DNA from: an uncultured Actinomycetes bacterium
Lineage (GTDB): Bacteria; Actinomycetota; CADDZG01; WHSQ01
Direction of reading: 5' to 3'
DNA length: 64,000 bases
Assembly (NCBI GenBank): GCA_937863385.1
Contig: CALMBW010000027.1
Span: forward strand, 62,001-126,000
Of this stretch, positions 16,764-25,468 are shown piece by piece. The translations under genes and the position numbers were made by a program. The notes under the pieces are model-generated. The model was not told the DNA's origin and did no database searches. It was given only the letters and a program-made list of their open reading frames with translations. Position 1 is the first letter of the stretch; each line of letters starts with the position of its first letter.

Positions 16764-17965
16764 AGGAAGGTGCGACCCTCGCCCCGATAGGTCGGGAATT
16801 CGTCCACGATCTCGTCGCCCCGTATCCCGTACAGCCGATCGAACCTCTCACACAGTTCTCCGGCTTTCGCGTGCCGCATGTAAACGCGATCACCCGGCCT
16901 GAGCCGTGTCGCCACACGGCCGCGCAGAGGGGTCTGCACTTCGCCCGCACCCTCGTAGGGGTCAAGGCGCAGACCTTCGGGCAGGAATGGGACCGGCAGT
17001 CGCGCCTTGTCGGCCGGTCCAGAAGCTAGATAGCCCCCGCCCAGCGCAGTGGAAGCTCCTTTCGACCTGCGCACCACCGGCAGGACGAACATAGCTGCGG
17101 GACGCAGATCGAATGACGTGTAAGCGTCGAACAAGGCTGGAGCGAACAGACCCGAACCCGCACCGATCTCGGTGAGGTGGTCTTCTGAGGCCGTCCGCTC
17201 GATGCTTCCCGTTCCGCCACCGTTCACGAATCTCAATGGAGCGAGGGCCGACACGGCCGACACGACTTCTGCGCGTCGTTGGGCAAGTTCGCTCATGGAC
17301 CGATTCTGCATGGCGCGCACTGCGCGGGCTCTTAGGGGTTGGCCGGGCGGATCGTCCCCCATCCCCGCGACCTGAGCTTCGTAGGCCATGATGCCTGCGA
17401 GCGAGAGACCTTCACGTTCCAAGATCGCTTGTGCCAGGGAGACCGCATCCCGAGCAGAGTGCACGGGCGAGCGCTTGGCTCCGATCCGCACGCGTCCGTC
17501 GAGCAGCCACAATCCTGCGTCGAGATCGATACAGACCTCGACAACGCTGCCGGTACCCGCGATCACCGACTCGATCAGATCGAGATGCTCAACACTGTCG
17601 ACCATCACGACAACACGTTTCTCGGGCCGCCTCTCTGCCAGGGCAGCGAGCTCGCGTAGCGCGACCTTGTCGACGCTCGGGTAAGCAACGACGATGTCGT
17701 CGAACCCATGTCCCACCAACCACAGAGCTTCGGGGAGCGTGAACGCCAAGATCCCTTCGAACCCATCGGTCGCAAGCACCTGGCGCTGCAATTCACGGCA
17801 ACGCACGGACTTCGAGGCCAGCCTGATCACCTTGCCCGCAGCCCGGGAGGTCATATTCGCGGCGTTGTCCCAGAACGCGTCGAGATCCACCATCGCGAAG
17901 GGAGGCTCCAGTGCAGCGGTAGCCCGTTCGTAGCGCGCGAACAACTCGACCCGATCCATCCCCAC
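16760..17965 (-). CDS. PLP-dependent alanine-racemase-fold protein (amino acid deaminase/aldolase type)
   Basis: This 401-residue protein has the N-terminal fold III PLP barrel: 'AMVDLDAFWDNAANM', then Lys52 in 'IRLASKSVRC' as the probable PLP lysine, 'MVDSVEHLDLIESV', 'DLDAGLWLLDGRVRIGAKRSPVHS' and 'VNGGGTGSIE' for phosphate binding. The C-terminal domain is of the D-threonine aldolase/D-serine dehydratase kind rather than a true alanine racemase. The start is GTG at 17965; ATG at 17959 is an alternative. Coupling with the lactone oxidase gene by a 4-base overlap recurs in related actinobacteria, but the substrate is not known. Confidence 0.82.
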   Translation of the reverse strand: MGMDRVELFARYERATAALEPPFAMVDLDAFWDNAANMTSRAAGKVIRLASKSVRCRELQRQVLATDGFEGILAFTLPEALWLVGHGFDDIVVAYPSVDKVALRELAALAERRPEKRVVVMVDSVEHLDLIESVIAGTGSVVEVCIDLDAGLWLLDGRVRIGAKRSPVHSARDAVSLAQAILEREGLSLAGIMAYEAQVAGMGDDPPGQPLRARAVRAMQNRSMSELAQRRAEVVSAVSALAPLRFVNGGGTGSIERTASEDHLTEIGAGSGLFAPALFDAYTSFDLRPAAMFVLPVVRRSKGASTALGGGYLASGPADKARLPVPFLPEGLRLDPYEGAGEVQTPLRGRVATRLRPGDRVYMRHAKAGELCERFDRLYGIRGDEIVDEFPTYRGEGRTFL

Positions 17966-18112
17966 CAGCGTAGCCCCCGTTTCTACCGAAGAACCAGGCG
18001 GCTATCCAACACGTTCTTTACACAGAAGTTGTGGGGGCAAGCGATGTTCGGCCAAGCTTCGACATGCTCGTCAAGTGAGCCTCCTCCAAAGTCACCGACA
18101 CTCGAAGGGGCG

Positions 18113-18841
18113 CTAGAGGGATCTTCGTGCGGCTTCCACAGCCTGAGCAGGGGTGCCCTTGAAAGGTTCTCCGTGGCCGGGCAGTAGGAGGTTGCCGGGT
18201 AAGGCTTCCAGAACGGCGAGGCTTTCGACCGCTTGGGCCTGGTCTTCGTTGAATGGGTGCAGCATGGGTCCTCGGGTGCCTCGTGCAAGGTCAAGTGTCG
18301 CCATAGCATCCCCGCAGAACACGACACCGCGGGCTTCCCAAACGAGCGCACGGTGACCTGAACTATGGCCGGGGGTTGCAACCGACTTCAGCCGGCCGGG
18401 TACATCGAGGATCTCTTGATCCCCGAACGGCGTTGCCGCCGAAACGGTGGTGTTGGACAACCCTTTGTTGCCGATCAGATGCCCTATCAACGAAAGCATC
18501 GACGGTCGCCACAGTGTCCCGAGGAGACCACTCACCTTTGCAGGCTTTCGCTCTCCCGTAGCGATCGGTGCCTCGACGTCGCTGACCAACACGGGGGCAC
18601 CGGTGGTGGCCATGAAGCCGGGGGCAGCTCCCATGTGATCCGGATGTGTGTGAGTCAGAACGATCGCGTCAACGTCCGAGGGGCTGCGGCCCATCTGAGC
18701 GAGAGCTTCATCCAACTGCCCTTCGTAAGACGGCAGGCCACAATCCACGATCGTGACCTCGCCGCCATCCTCGATCACGTAGAAGTTCACCCACCGGGAC
18801 CCGCATCGATAGAGCCCGTCGTCGAGCTTCGTAACACTCAT
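18113..18841 (-). CDS. Metallo-beta-lactamase fold hydrolase
   Basis: This 242-residue protein has the zinc motif HTHPDH (His64, His66, Asp68, His69), preceded by 'VTIVDCGLPSYEGQL' and followed by 'SVATPGHSSGHRALV', 'GVVFCGDAM' and 'NLLLPGHGEPFKG', the ordered motifs of the family. It is related to glyoxalase II-like and lactonase-like hydrolases. ATG at 18841 has GGAGGTGAG upstream; a frame extending to 19114 covers the divergent gene and is rejected. It is divergent from the haloalkane dehalogenase, and the 110-base gap must hold both promoters. Confidence 0.9.
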   Translation of the reverse strand: MSVTKLDDGLYRCGSRWVNFYVIEDGGEVTIVDCGLPSYEGQLDEALAQMGRSPSDVDAIVLTHTHPDHMGAAPGFMATTGAPVLVSDVEAPIATGERKPAKVSGLLGTLWRPSMLSLIGHLIGNKGLSNTTVSAATPFGDQEILDVPGRLKSVATPGHSSGHRALVWEARGVVFCGDAMATLDLARGTRGPMLHPFNEDQAQAVESLAVLEALPGNLLLPGHGEPFKGTPAQAVEAARRSL

Positions 18842-18951
18842 GCACTCACCTCCACCGCGAGGGTACGGGAGCCCGCATGGACGGCGCTCGTCGAACTCAA
18901 CAAGTCTCATTGACACGACTAGTCTTTGGGCTCGACCGGAAGGAGGCAGGG

Positions 18952-19848
18952 TTGGAAATCTTGAGGACGCCTGACGAGCGGTTCCACGGCCTGCCGGACT
19001 ACCCGTTCGGCCCCCACTACGTTCAGGTTCCTTCCGGGGATGGCGACGAGCTACGGATGCACTATCTGGACGAGGGCACGGGGCCGGCGGTACTGCTGCT
19101 TCATGGAGAGCCATCTTGGAGCTTCCTGTATCGAAAGATGATTCCGCTACTCACGCGGGCAGGATTGCGCGCGGTAGCTCCGGACCTGATCGGTTTCGGC
19201 CGTTCCGATAAACCGTCGCGACGCACCGACTACACCTTCGAGCGTCACGTCTCGTGGATACGTTCTTTCATCGAGCAACTAGAGCTCTCGGACATCACGC
19301 TCTTCTGTCAAGACTGGGGTGGACTGATCGGTCTCCGACTCGTCGCCGAGACGAAGCGGATAACTCGAGTAGTGGCGTCCAACACGTTTCTTCCCACCGG
19401 CGATCTCCCTCTCGGCGACGCGTTCCACAGGTGGCGGGAGTTCTCGCAAACGGTCGAGGAGTTCCCCATCGGCCGCTCGGTACAGAAAGGCACAGTCTCT
19501 GACCTGTCTGATGAAGTCGTCGCCGCCTACGACGCGCCCTTCCCGGACGAGAGCTTCAAGGAAGGTGCCCGGCAGTTCCCGCTGCTGGTCCCCGCCTCGC
19601 CGGACGATCCTGCAGCTCCTGCGTGCCGGGCAGCATGGGAGTCGCTCGCTAGGTTCGAAAGACCGTTCGTGACGGCGTTCGGTGACTCGGACCCCATCAC
19701 GAGAGGCGCGGACCTGTTCCTCCAGAACATGATCCCAGGTGCGGCCGGACAACCCCACGTGACCATTGAAGGTGGAGGCCACTTCATCCAAGAAGACAAA
19801 CCCCAGGAACTCGCCGCCCTCATCGTCTCCGTGGCGAACGACCGCTGA
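18952..19848 (+). CDS. Haloalkane dehalogenase, subfamily I
   Basis: This 298-residue alpha/beta-hydrolase cleaves carbon-halogen bonds in haloalkanes. Visible features are the characteristic N-terminus 'ILRTPDERFHGLPDYPFGPHY', the oxyanion motif 'HGEPSWSFLYRKMIP', nucleophile Asp121 followed by the halide-stabilising Trp122 in 'CQDWGG', the acidic residue in 'GDSDPIT', and His277 in 'GGGHFIQED'. These match DhlA/DmmA-type enzymes. The start is TTG at 18952: GGAGG lies just upstream, and the family N-terminus begins exactly here. It probably has its own promoter, divergent from the MBL-fold gene. Which halides it accepts is unknown. Confidence 0.88.
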   Translation: MEILRTPDERFHGLPDYPFGPHYVQVPSGDGDELRMHYLDEGTGPAVLLLHGEPSWSFLYRKMIPLLTRAGLRAVAPDLIGFGRSDKPSRRTDYTFERHVSWIRSFIEQLELSDITLFCQDWGGLIGLRLVAETKRITRVVASNTFLPTGDLPLGDAFHRWREFSQTVEEFPIGRSVQKGTVSDLSDEVVAAYDAPFPDESFKEGARQFPLLVPASPDDPAAPACRAAWESLARFERPFVTAFGDSDPITRGADLFLQNMIPGAAGQPHVTIEGGGHFIQEDKPQELAALIVSVANDR

Positions 19849-19891
19849 GCTGATCGGCTCCAAGCGAACAGCGAGAGGCGTCGGGCGCGCG

Positions 19892-20755
19892 TCAGTGCCG
19901 CTTCGTTGCATAGAGGTCGCAGACGAGTTGGACCAGGCCGGAAACGTTTTTCGGAGGGCTGTCCTTCCACCACGCGAGCCACATCGGGATAGGTTGCGCG
20001 TCTCGAACGGGTCGGTAGACGACGCCGGGTCGAAGGTGCTGTTGCGCGGTGGCCTCCGATGACATCCCTATCGCCTTACCGGCCGCGATCAGGGTGAGCC
20101 AGTCCTCCACCCCATGTACCTCACGCATCTGCCCGGGGCCCGCACCTTCGGGCCATAGATCGGGAGTGGTCGTACCCGTCAGCGGGTCCACCGCGATGGT
20201 TCGACCGGTGAGATCGTTCATCCTCAAGCTCCGCCGCCTCGCCAACGGATCGGAACTCGCAAGAGCCGCATGGCGAGCTTCGACACCGATCAACGCGGTG
20301 GCGAACCGCTCATCCGTCAGTGGGCGACGGACGATCGCCACGTCCGCCATACCCTCCACCAGGCCGGCCGTGGGGGTTTGTGATTGAACGAATCTGAGTT
20401 CTGACCCGGGGTTGATGACGCTCCACCGCTGTTGAATGTCGACGGTGTGTCTTCCGAAAGCTCCCCACGCATATCCCACGCGAAGCTCGTTGGGAGATTC
20501 ATCGGCCACCCGGTGGATCGCTGCGGTCTCTTCTAGAACGCGCCGGGCATGGCCCACGATCCGTGCGCCGGTGGTGGTCAAAGAAAGTTGACGGGTGGTG
20601 CGCTCGACAAGAGGCGCGCCGACCGCCTTCTCGAGAGCACTCACGGCTCGCGAGATGGACGCTTGAGAAGTCAACAGCACGGAGGCTGCCTTCGTGAAGC
20701 TGCCCTCGTCTACGACCGCCACGAAAGCCCGCAGTTGCCGGAGTTCCAGTTCCAT
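19892..20755 (-). CDS. LysR-family transcriptional regulator
   Basis: This 287-residue regulator has the N-terminal winged helix 'LELRQLRAFVAVVDEGSFTKAASVLLTSQASISRAVSALE' and a C-terminal effector domain ('LRVGYAWGAFGRH', 'VDPLTGTTTPDLWP'). It is divergent from the EamA-family exporter at 20826, with 70 bases between starts, the usual arrangement for a LysR protein controlling its neighbour. The effector is unknown. Confidence 0.92.
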   Translation of the reverse strand: MELELRQLRAFVAVVDEGSFTKAASVLLTSQASISRAVSALEKAVGAPLVERTTRQLSLTTTGARIVGHARRVLEETAAIHRVADESPNELRVGYAWGAFGRHTVDIQQRWSVINPGSELRFVQSQTPTAGLVEGMADVAIVRRPLTDERFATALIGVEARHAALASSDPLARRRSLRMNDLTGRTIAVDPLTGTTTPDLWPEGAGPGQMREVHGVEDWLTLIAAGKAIGMSSEATAQQHLRPGVVYRPVRDAQPIPMWLAWWKDSPPKNVSGLVQLVCDLYATKRH

Positions 20756-20825
20756 ACGGTTAGCGTATCAATCCTTACCATCTTCGCGCTTGACGTATAG
20801 GCCGATGAGGCAGACGTTAGGTGCC

Positions 20826-21764
20826 ATGCAGAACGAGACTTCACCCACCGAAGGGCACGGAGGCGCATCCCTCGGCCGGCTGGCGACGATGGTGGGCAGT
20901 GGGATCAGCAACCAGGTTGGCGCCGCGGCCGGGGCTCATGCCTTTAGCGCCATCGGCCCTGCCGGGGTCGTTGCCATGCGCCAGATAGTGGCCGCCGCGG
21001 TGCTGCTACCGATCGCTCGTCCCTGCATCCGAAAGATGACCTGGCCGCAATGGTGGCCCACGCTGCTGTTGGCGGTCGTGTTTGCAACGATGAACCTGAC
21101 CCTGTACACAGCGATCGATCGGATCGGCCTCGGCTTAGCCGTGACGCTTGAATTCCTCGGCCCCCTCGGCGTTGCCTTGTTCGGTTCACGCAGCCGGGTG
21201 CATCTCTTGGTTGCGATATCGGCGGCAGCAGGCGTGTACGTGCTCGTCCTGCCGGGTCCTTCGAGCGACTACATCGGCATAGGGTTGGGACTGATAGCAG
21301 CAGCATGTTGGGCTGCCTACATCCTCTTGAATCGAACGCTCGGCGCTCGGCTCCCAGGTCTTCAGGCACCTGCGGTCGCGACTTCACTCTCGGCGCTGTT
21401 GTATCTCCCCATCATCGTTGCCTTGATCGCCCAGGGCCGGCTGTCGGGACTACCGCTGTTCTACGCGATCACCGCTGGCGTTCTTTCCTCGGTGGTTCCC
21501 TACGCCGCCGACCTGATCGTTCTAAGACACGTCCCACCTCGCCTCTTTGGAACCTTCATGAGCATGTATCCCGTGTGGGCCGCTCTGGCAGGTCTCCTCA
21601 TGCTGGATCAGGTTCCAGCCCTGCATGTCTGGATCGGGATCGCGGTGATCGCTGCGTCCAACGTCGTCGCGGTCATCACCGCAGACCGAGGCGAGCCAGA
21701 TGGTTCAACCGAAAGAGTTCCGTCACGCCACGCTCTTACCACCGCGGCGGCCGAAAGCTGCTGA
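20826..21764 (+). CDS. EamA/DMT-family exporter
   Basis: This 312-residue membrane protein has about ten helices in two EamA repeats. Motifs include 'IGPAGVVAMRQIVAAAVLLP', 'GLGLAVTLEFLGPLGVALFGSR', 'AACWAAYILLNRTLG' and, in the second half, 'LRHVPPRLFGTFMSMYPVWAALAGLLML'. It resembles RhtA (threonine/homoserine exporter), particularly in the 'EFLGPLGVAL' segment. The partner LysR gene is divergent. ATG at 20826 is chosen; ATG at 20802 is possible. It probably exports an amino acid or related metabolite in response to the LysR effector. Confidence 0.87.
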   Translation: MQNETSPTEGHGGASLGRLATMVGSGISNQVGAAAGAHAFSAIGPAGVVAMRQIVAAAVLLPIARPCIRKMTWPQWWPTLLLAVVFATMNLTLYTAIDRIGLGLAVTLEFLGPLGVALFGSRSRVHLLVAISAAAGVYVLVLPGPSSDYIGIGLGLIAAACWAAYILLNRTLGARLPGLQAPAVATSLSALLYLPIIVALIAQGRLSGLPLFYAITAGVLSSVVPYAADLIVLRHVPPRLFGTFMSMYPVWAALAGLLMLDQVPALHVWIGIAVIAASNVVAVITADRGEPDGSTERVPSRHALTTAAAESC

Positions 21765-21936
21765 CACCGCTCCGCTCAGGGTCCTCTTCACCACGTCTGC
21801 GGGTGGGAGACCCCCATCCTTCCCGGTCGAATGACAGGATCCAGGATTAGAGGCATCTCACCCTGACTTCATCGGGGTCCCACATCCATCACTCACTCTG
21901 CTGGAGAGAGGACCACCTGGAGAGAGGGGTAATGGG

Positions 21937-23025
21937 ATGAGGTTCATTGAACTGCCTGCTGAGCGTCTTTGTCGTGCGAAGTCTGCCTACACCGTGCGCC
22001 ATGTGCGAGTTGAAAGCCTGGCCGCTGTTCTGTCGGGGGACTACAGTCCCAAGGCGGGCGATCTTGTACTCGCCCGCGTCGACAGGCTCGGTCATCACAA
22101 GCGGCTTGAGCTTGCCGACGGCCGGAAAGCTCTGTTGTTTCCAGGCGACGAGATAGTGCTTGCCTACGCGAATCGCTACGCCCCGAACCAGTTCGAGGCG
22201 TTCGTGCCGGGCGATCTCGGACCTTGCGACCTCGTAGCGGCTGGAGGCGTGGCGGCGAGGGTGAGTTGCCGACGTTCGGGGATCTCTGAACCGACGAAGC
22301 TGATCCCCATCGGTGTCCTCGCGGACAGAGAAGGGAGTCCGCTGAATCTCATGTCGTGGCGTCTCACGGAGCCTGTGCCATCGACCAATCGCCCCACGGC
22401 CTTCGCGGTGGTCGGCACGTCCATGGATTCCGGCAAGACGACCGCCGCAGCGGGACTCATCCGAGGCCTGGTGAATGCGGGGCTCTCGGTCGGTGCGGCT
22501 AAGGTCACGGGAACCGGAGCAGGCGGCGATCTGTGGATGTTCGCCGACGCAGGGGCGTCCCAAGTGCTTGACTTCACACATGCGGGCTACGCATCCACCT
22601 ATCGCTGTTCACATGAAGAGGTGAAGGGGATATTCAAGGCTCTTACCGGCCACCTTGCCATGGCCGGCGTCGATGTGATGGTGGTCGAGGTAGCCGACGG
22701 AGTCTTTCAGGACGAGACCGCCGCTCTCCTCCAGGACCCCATGTTCGGCGAGCACATCGACGCCACGCTCTTTGCCTCAGGTGACGCGCTGGGAGCGGTC
22801 GCCGGAGTCGCTCATCTAAACGCCATCGGTATCGAGCCGGCGGCGGTCACGGGCCTGCTTACCGCATCCCCGTTGGCAGCACGTGAGGCGCGCCGAGCGC
22901 TTGGGGGCACACTCGTGATCGACGCCGCCGAGCTAGCCCACAGCCGGGTGGCTGAGCAGCTCTTAGGGATGGTGTTACCTGACAGGCGGCCTTCGGACCT
23001 GTCGGACTTCGTCCGATCCGCATGA
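21937..23025 (+). CDS. P-loop protein of unrecognised family, coupled to ABC exporter
   Basis: This 362-residue soluble protein has two parts. Residues 1-150 look beta-rich ('KAGDLVLARVDRLGHHKRLELADGRKALLFPGDEIV'). From about 160 there is a P-loop domain with a clear Walker A 'VVGTSMDSGKTT', then 'GLSVGAAKVTGTGAGGDLWMFADAGA' and 'VDVMVVEVADGVFQDET', of the type found in BioD, MobB and CobQ-like NTPases. No precise family is recognised. The start ATG at 21937 follows GGAGAGAGGGG. Its stop overlaps the start of the ABC transporter by 4 bases, so the two are one operon. Confidence 0.85.
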   Translation: MRFIELPAERLCRAKSAYTVRHVRVESLAAVLSGDYSPKAGDLVLARVDRLGHHKRLELADGRKALLFPGDEIVLAYANRYAPNQFEAFVPGDLGPCDLVAAGGVAARVSCRRSGISEPTKLIPIGVLADREGSPLNLMSWRLTEPVPSTNRPTAFAVVGTSMDSGKTTAAAGLIRGLVNAGLSVGAAKVTGTGAGGDLWMFADAGASQVLDFTHAGYASTYRCSHEEVKGIFKALTGHLAMAGVDVMVVEVADGVFQDETAALLQDPMFGEHIDATLFASGDALGAVAGVAHLNAIGIEPAAVTGLLTASPLAAREARRALGGTLVIDAAELAHSRVAEQLLGMVLPDRRPSDLSDFVRSA

Positions 23026-24695
23026 GCGACCTCTCGATGCCGAGGGTCACGTCCGGCAGGCGAGGCAGGATCCTGGCCGGTCTGGTCGCAATAGGTTTCG
23101 GGCAAGCCGTCGCCGCGGTCACGCTCTCCCTGATCGTAGAGCGCGTCTTCTCAGACCTGCTCGTGGCCGGTGCTCGACCGGGAACGCTTGACCTGATCGT
23201 GGTCTACGGAGGTTTGGCCGCATCGGTGGTGGGACGCGCGTGGCTACGCGAGCGTGAACGTGTCGAGGCGGAACGCTTGGGCCAGCACTACGTCCACGAG
23301 GTGCGCCTGATGCTCTTCGACAAGCTCACGTCGAGTTCTGCCCGGGTCCTCCAGAAGCATAGTCAGGGCGCTACAGCTCTACGTTTCATCGGCGATATCG
23401 CCGCGCTGCGCCGCTGGGTCAGCCTGGGACTCGCCCGACTTGTCGTCGGGTCGACGTTGCTCATAGGCACGCTCGTCGCTCTTGTTCTCCTGGCCCCGCT
23501 GCTCGCCGGACTGGTCACTTTCGTGATCGTCCTTGCCGGGGCAGGGGCACTGATGGTAGGCCGCGGGCTGCGGGAATCGGCCAGGGACGCGCGCAGGTGC
23601 CAATCGCGCCTTGCCGCGAATGTCAACGAGAAGATCGGCGCAGTTGCCGTCATTCAAGCGTTCGGTCAAGGGGAACGAGAGCGTAAGCGCGTGACCAAAC
23701 AGTCAGGACGCCTCCGCCAGGCAATGGTTGAGCGCGCCCGCCTCGCGGGACGCTTGCAAGCCATCACCGAGGGCGCCTCGGGGGTCGCGGTGGCAGTGGT
23801 TGTTATCGCGGGCATGACCGGGCGGAGCGACCCCGGAACGGTGGCGGCGGCGATGGCAATCGTGGTTGTACTGGTGGGTCCCTTGCGCGATCTGGGCCGA
23901 GTGCAGGAGTACTGGCACAACGCGCGTGTCAGCCGCGAGAAGATCGAGGAGTTCCTATCGCGGCCCACTCGATTGGCGGTGATCGAGGATTCTCCGAAAC
24001 TAGCCTTGCGTGAGGGCCGCCTTGAGTTCGACCAGGTGGGCCTTGAGGACGTCTTAACCGACTTCAGCGCGACCGCTGAAGCTGGTCAGGTCGTAGCAGT
24101 GGTCGGTCCCAATGGAGCGGGCAAGACGACTCTGCTGTCCCTAACGGCACGCCTGATCGACCCCGACCGGGGTCGCATCTTGTACGACGACCAGGATCTC
24201 CTGAAATTCGACGCCACTGAGGCGCGACGGATCCTCGGCCTGGTGGGCCCCGATCTCCCCTTGCTGCGAGGATCGGTCAGGCGGAACCTTCTCTACCGGT
24301 GGCCCGACGCTCCGCCGGAAGAGATCGAGAGGGTGGTCGCCCTATGCGAACTCGACGCGATGATCGACGCGTTGCCCGAGGGGATGGATACAAGGATCGC
24401 AGAGGGCGGGATGGGACTCTCTGCGGGTCAGCGCCAGCGCCTCGCTCTCGCGCGCAGCCTGGTCGGCGCGCCCCCCGTGCTCCTCCTCGATGAGGCTGAT
24501 GCGAATCTCGACCCTCTGACCGCTCAGGTGGTAGATCGTGTGCTGGAGCAGCACACGGGGATCGTGCTCATGGTCACCCATCGAAGGGAACGGATAGAAA
24601 CAGCCGACGTCGTGTGGCACCTACGGGATGGTCGCCTCGTCGAGGTGGGCTCGCCGCCCTCGCGTGCGAGAATCGAATGGTCATCGGGGGCGTAG
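23022..24695 (+). CDS. ABC transporter, fused permease and ATPase
   Basis: This is a 557-residue half transporter: an N-terminal exporter-type membrane domain with about six helices (residues 10-310), then an ATPase domain with Walker A 'VVGPNGAGKTTLLSL', signature 'MGLSAGQRQRLALARSL', Walker B 'VLLLDEADANLDPLT' and the H-loop 'VTHRRE'. It should act as a dimer; homodimerisation is likely as no second half is nearby. The 'DEADANLD' after Walker B differs from the common DEATSALD. Translation overlaps the P-loop gene, and the stop codon lies inside the following tRNA gene. Substrate unknown. Confidence 0.92.
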   Translation: MSDLSMPRVTSGRRGRILAGLVAIGFGQAVAAVTLSLIVERVFSDLLVAGARPGTLDLIVVYGGLAASVVGRAWLRERERVEAERLGQHYVHEVRLMLFDKLTSSSARVLQKHSQGATALRFIGDIAALRRWVSLGLARLVVGSTLLIGTLVALVLLAPLLAGLVTFVIVLAGAGALMVGRGLRESARDARRCQSRLAANVNEKIGAVAVIQAFGQGERERKRVTKQSGRLRQAMVERARLAGRLQAITEGASGVAVAVVVIAGMTGRSDPGTVAAAMAIVVVLVGPLRDLGRVQEYWHNARVSREKIEEFLSRPTRLAVIEDSPKLALREGRLEFDQVGLEDVLTDFSATAEAGQVVAVVGPNGAGKTTLLSLTARLIDPDRGRILYDDQDLLKFDATEARRILGLVGPDLPLLRGSVRRNLLYRWPDAPPEEIERVVALCELDAMIDALPEGMDTRIAEGGMGLSAGQRQRLALARSLVGAPPVLLLDEADANLDPLTAQVVDRVLEQHTGIVLMVTHRRERIETADVVWHLRDGRLVEVGSPPSRARIEWSSGA

Positions 24696-24759
24696 CTCAG
24701 TTGGTCAGAGCGGCGGACTCATAATCCGTTGGTCGCAGGTTCGAGCCCTGCCGCCCCCA
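24686..24759 (+). tRNA. tRNA with CAU anticodon (Ile2 or elongator Met)
   Basis: A complete cloverleaf: acceptor GGGGGCG/CGCCCCC, D-arm GCTC/GAGC, anticodon loop CTCATAA (anticodon CAT), T-arm GCAGG/CCTGC with TTCGAGC, discriminator A. CCA is not encoded. The variable region TTGGTCGC resembles tRNA-Ile2, whose C34 is changed to lysidine by TilS, more than elongator Met, so identity is left open. Its first 10 bases overlap the last 10 bases of the ABC transporter gene. Confidence 0.93.
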
Positions 24760-24829
24760 CTTCACAAAAAATAAACATACGTTTCGCGATCACTGAGTGA
24801 CCGGCCCTCTCCGAGGCACGAGGAGACGA

Positions 24830-25279
24830 ATGAAACTGGGAAGCCGAAGTTTCGGCGCAGCATGGAGGAGCTATCGGACGGGAGCGGGACCATGGTCGCT
24901 CAACGTGCGACCGGACGTTTCCGATGAAGCGACCCTGCTTGTGGCCTATTCCTGCCAGAAATGCGCCGCCGTCGGGCGTTGGTTCGAGGAAAGAGATCCG
25001 GTCGGCTTGAAGATCGCGCCAGCGGAAGACTCACCAGACCCTGCACTTCGTCGCGCGACCTACCCGGCCCATGGCGAACCGTCGCGGGGTGTTGTTGCGA
25101 TCGGGCACGCTCTTGCACATATCCACATCGGCTGGTTCATCGTTGGCTGGGTCCTAGCTCTGCCGGTCGTTTCACACCTCGCTCAACTCATGGTCGATCT
25201 GTTCGGTCCCCGGCCTCGTCAGGTGGCGGGACTCCCCTACGACGAATGCGCACTCGACCCTCCAACGAAGAAACGCTGA
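24830..25279 (+). CDS. DCC/DUF393-like thiol protein (tentative)
   Basis: This 149-residue protein has 'LLVAYSCQKCAAVGRWFEERDP' with a CxxC pair early in the chain and a hydrophobic helix (HIGWFIVGWVLALPVVSHLAQLMVDLFG) near the C-terminus. The order resembles DCC-family (DUF393) thiol-disulfide oxidoreductase-like proteins, in which a CxxC is followed by a hydrophobic region, but the match is loose. ATG at 24830 has GAGGAG upstream. It stands alone between the tRNA and nhaA. Confidence 0.55.
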   Translation: MKLGSRSFGAAWRSYRTGAGPWSLNVRPDVSDEATLLVAYSCQKCAAVGRWFEERDPVGLKIAPAEDSPDPALRRATYPAHGEPSRGVVAIGHALAHIHIGWFIVGWVLALPVVSHLAQLMVDLFGPRPRQVAGLPYDECALDPPTKKR

Positions 25280-25468
25280 CGGTCGCTTTCTACCCTGGCG
25301 TATCACGGTAAGCACGCGCGCCTGCCAGAGCCCTTGAGGTTGGTGATGTTCAGAGCAACCACAGGCGTTTCTATCGACCCCGGCGCGATCAAGCAGGTTG
25401 CGGGGATCACCGGGGTCGGTGCAACGCGAGGCCCGATGGGGAAACCGCTTATCCTTTGTGTTTGGTGT

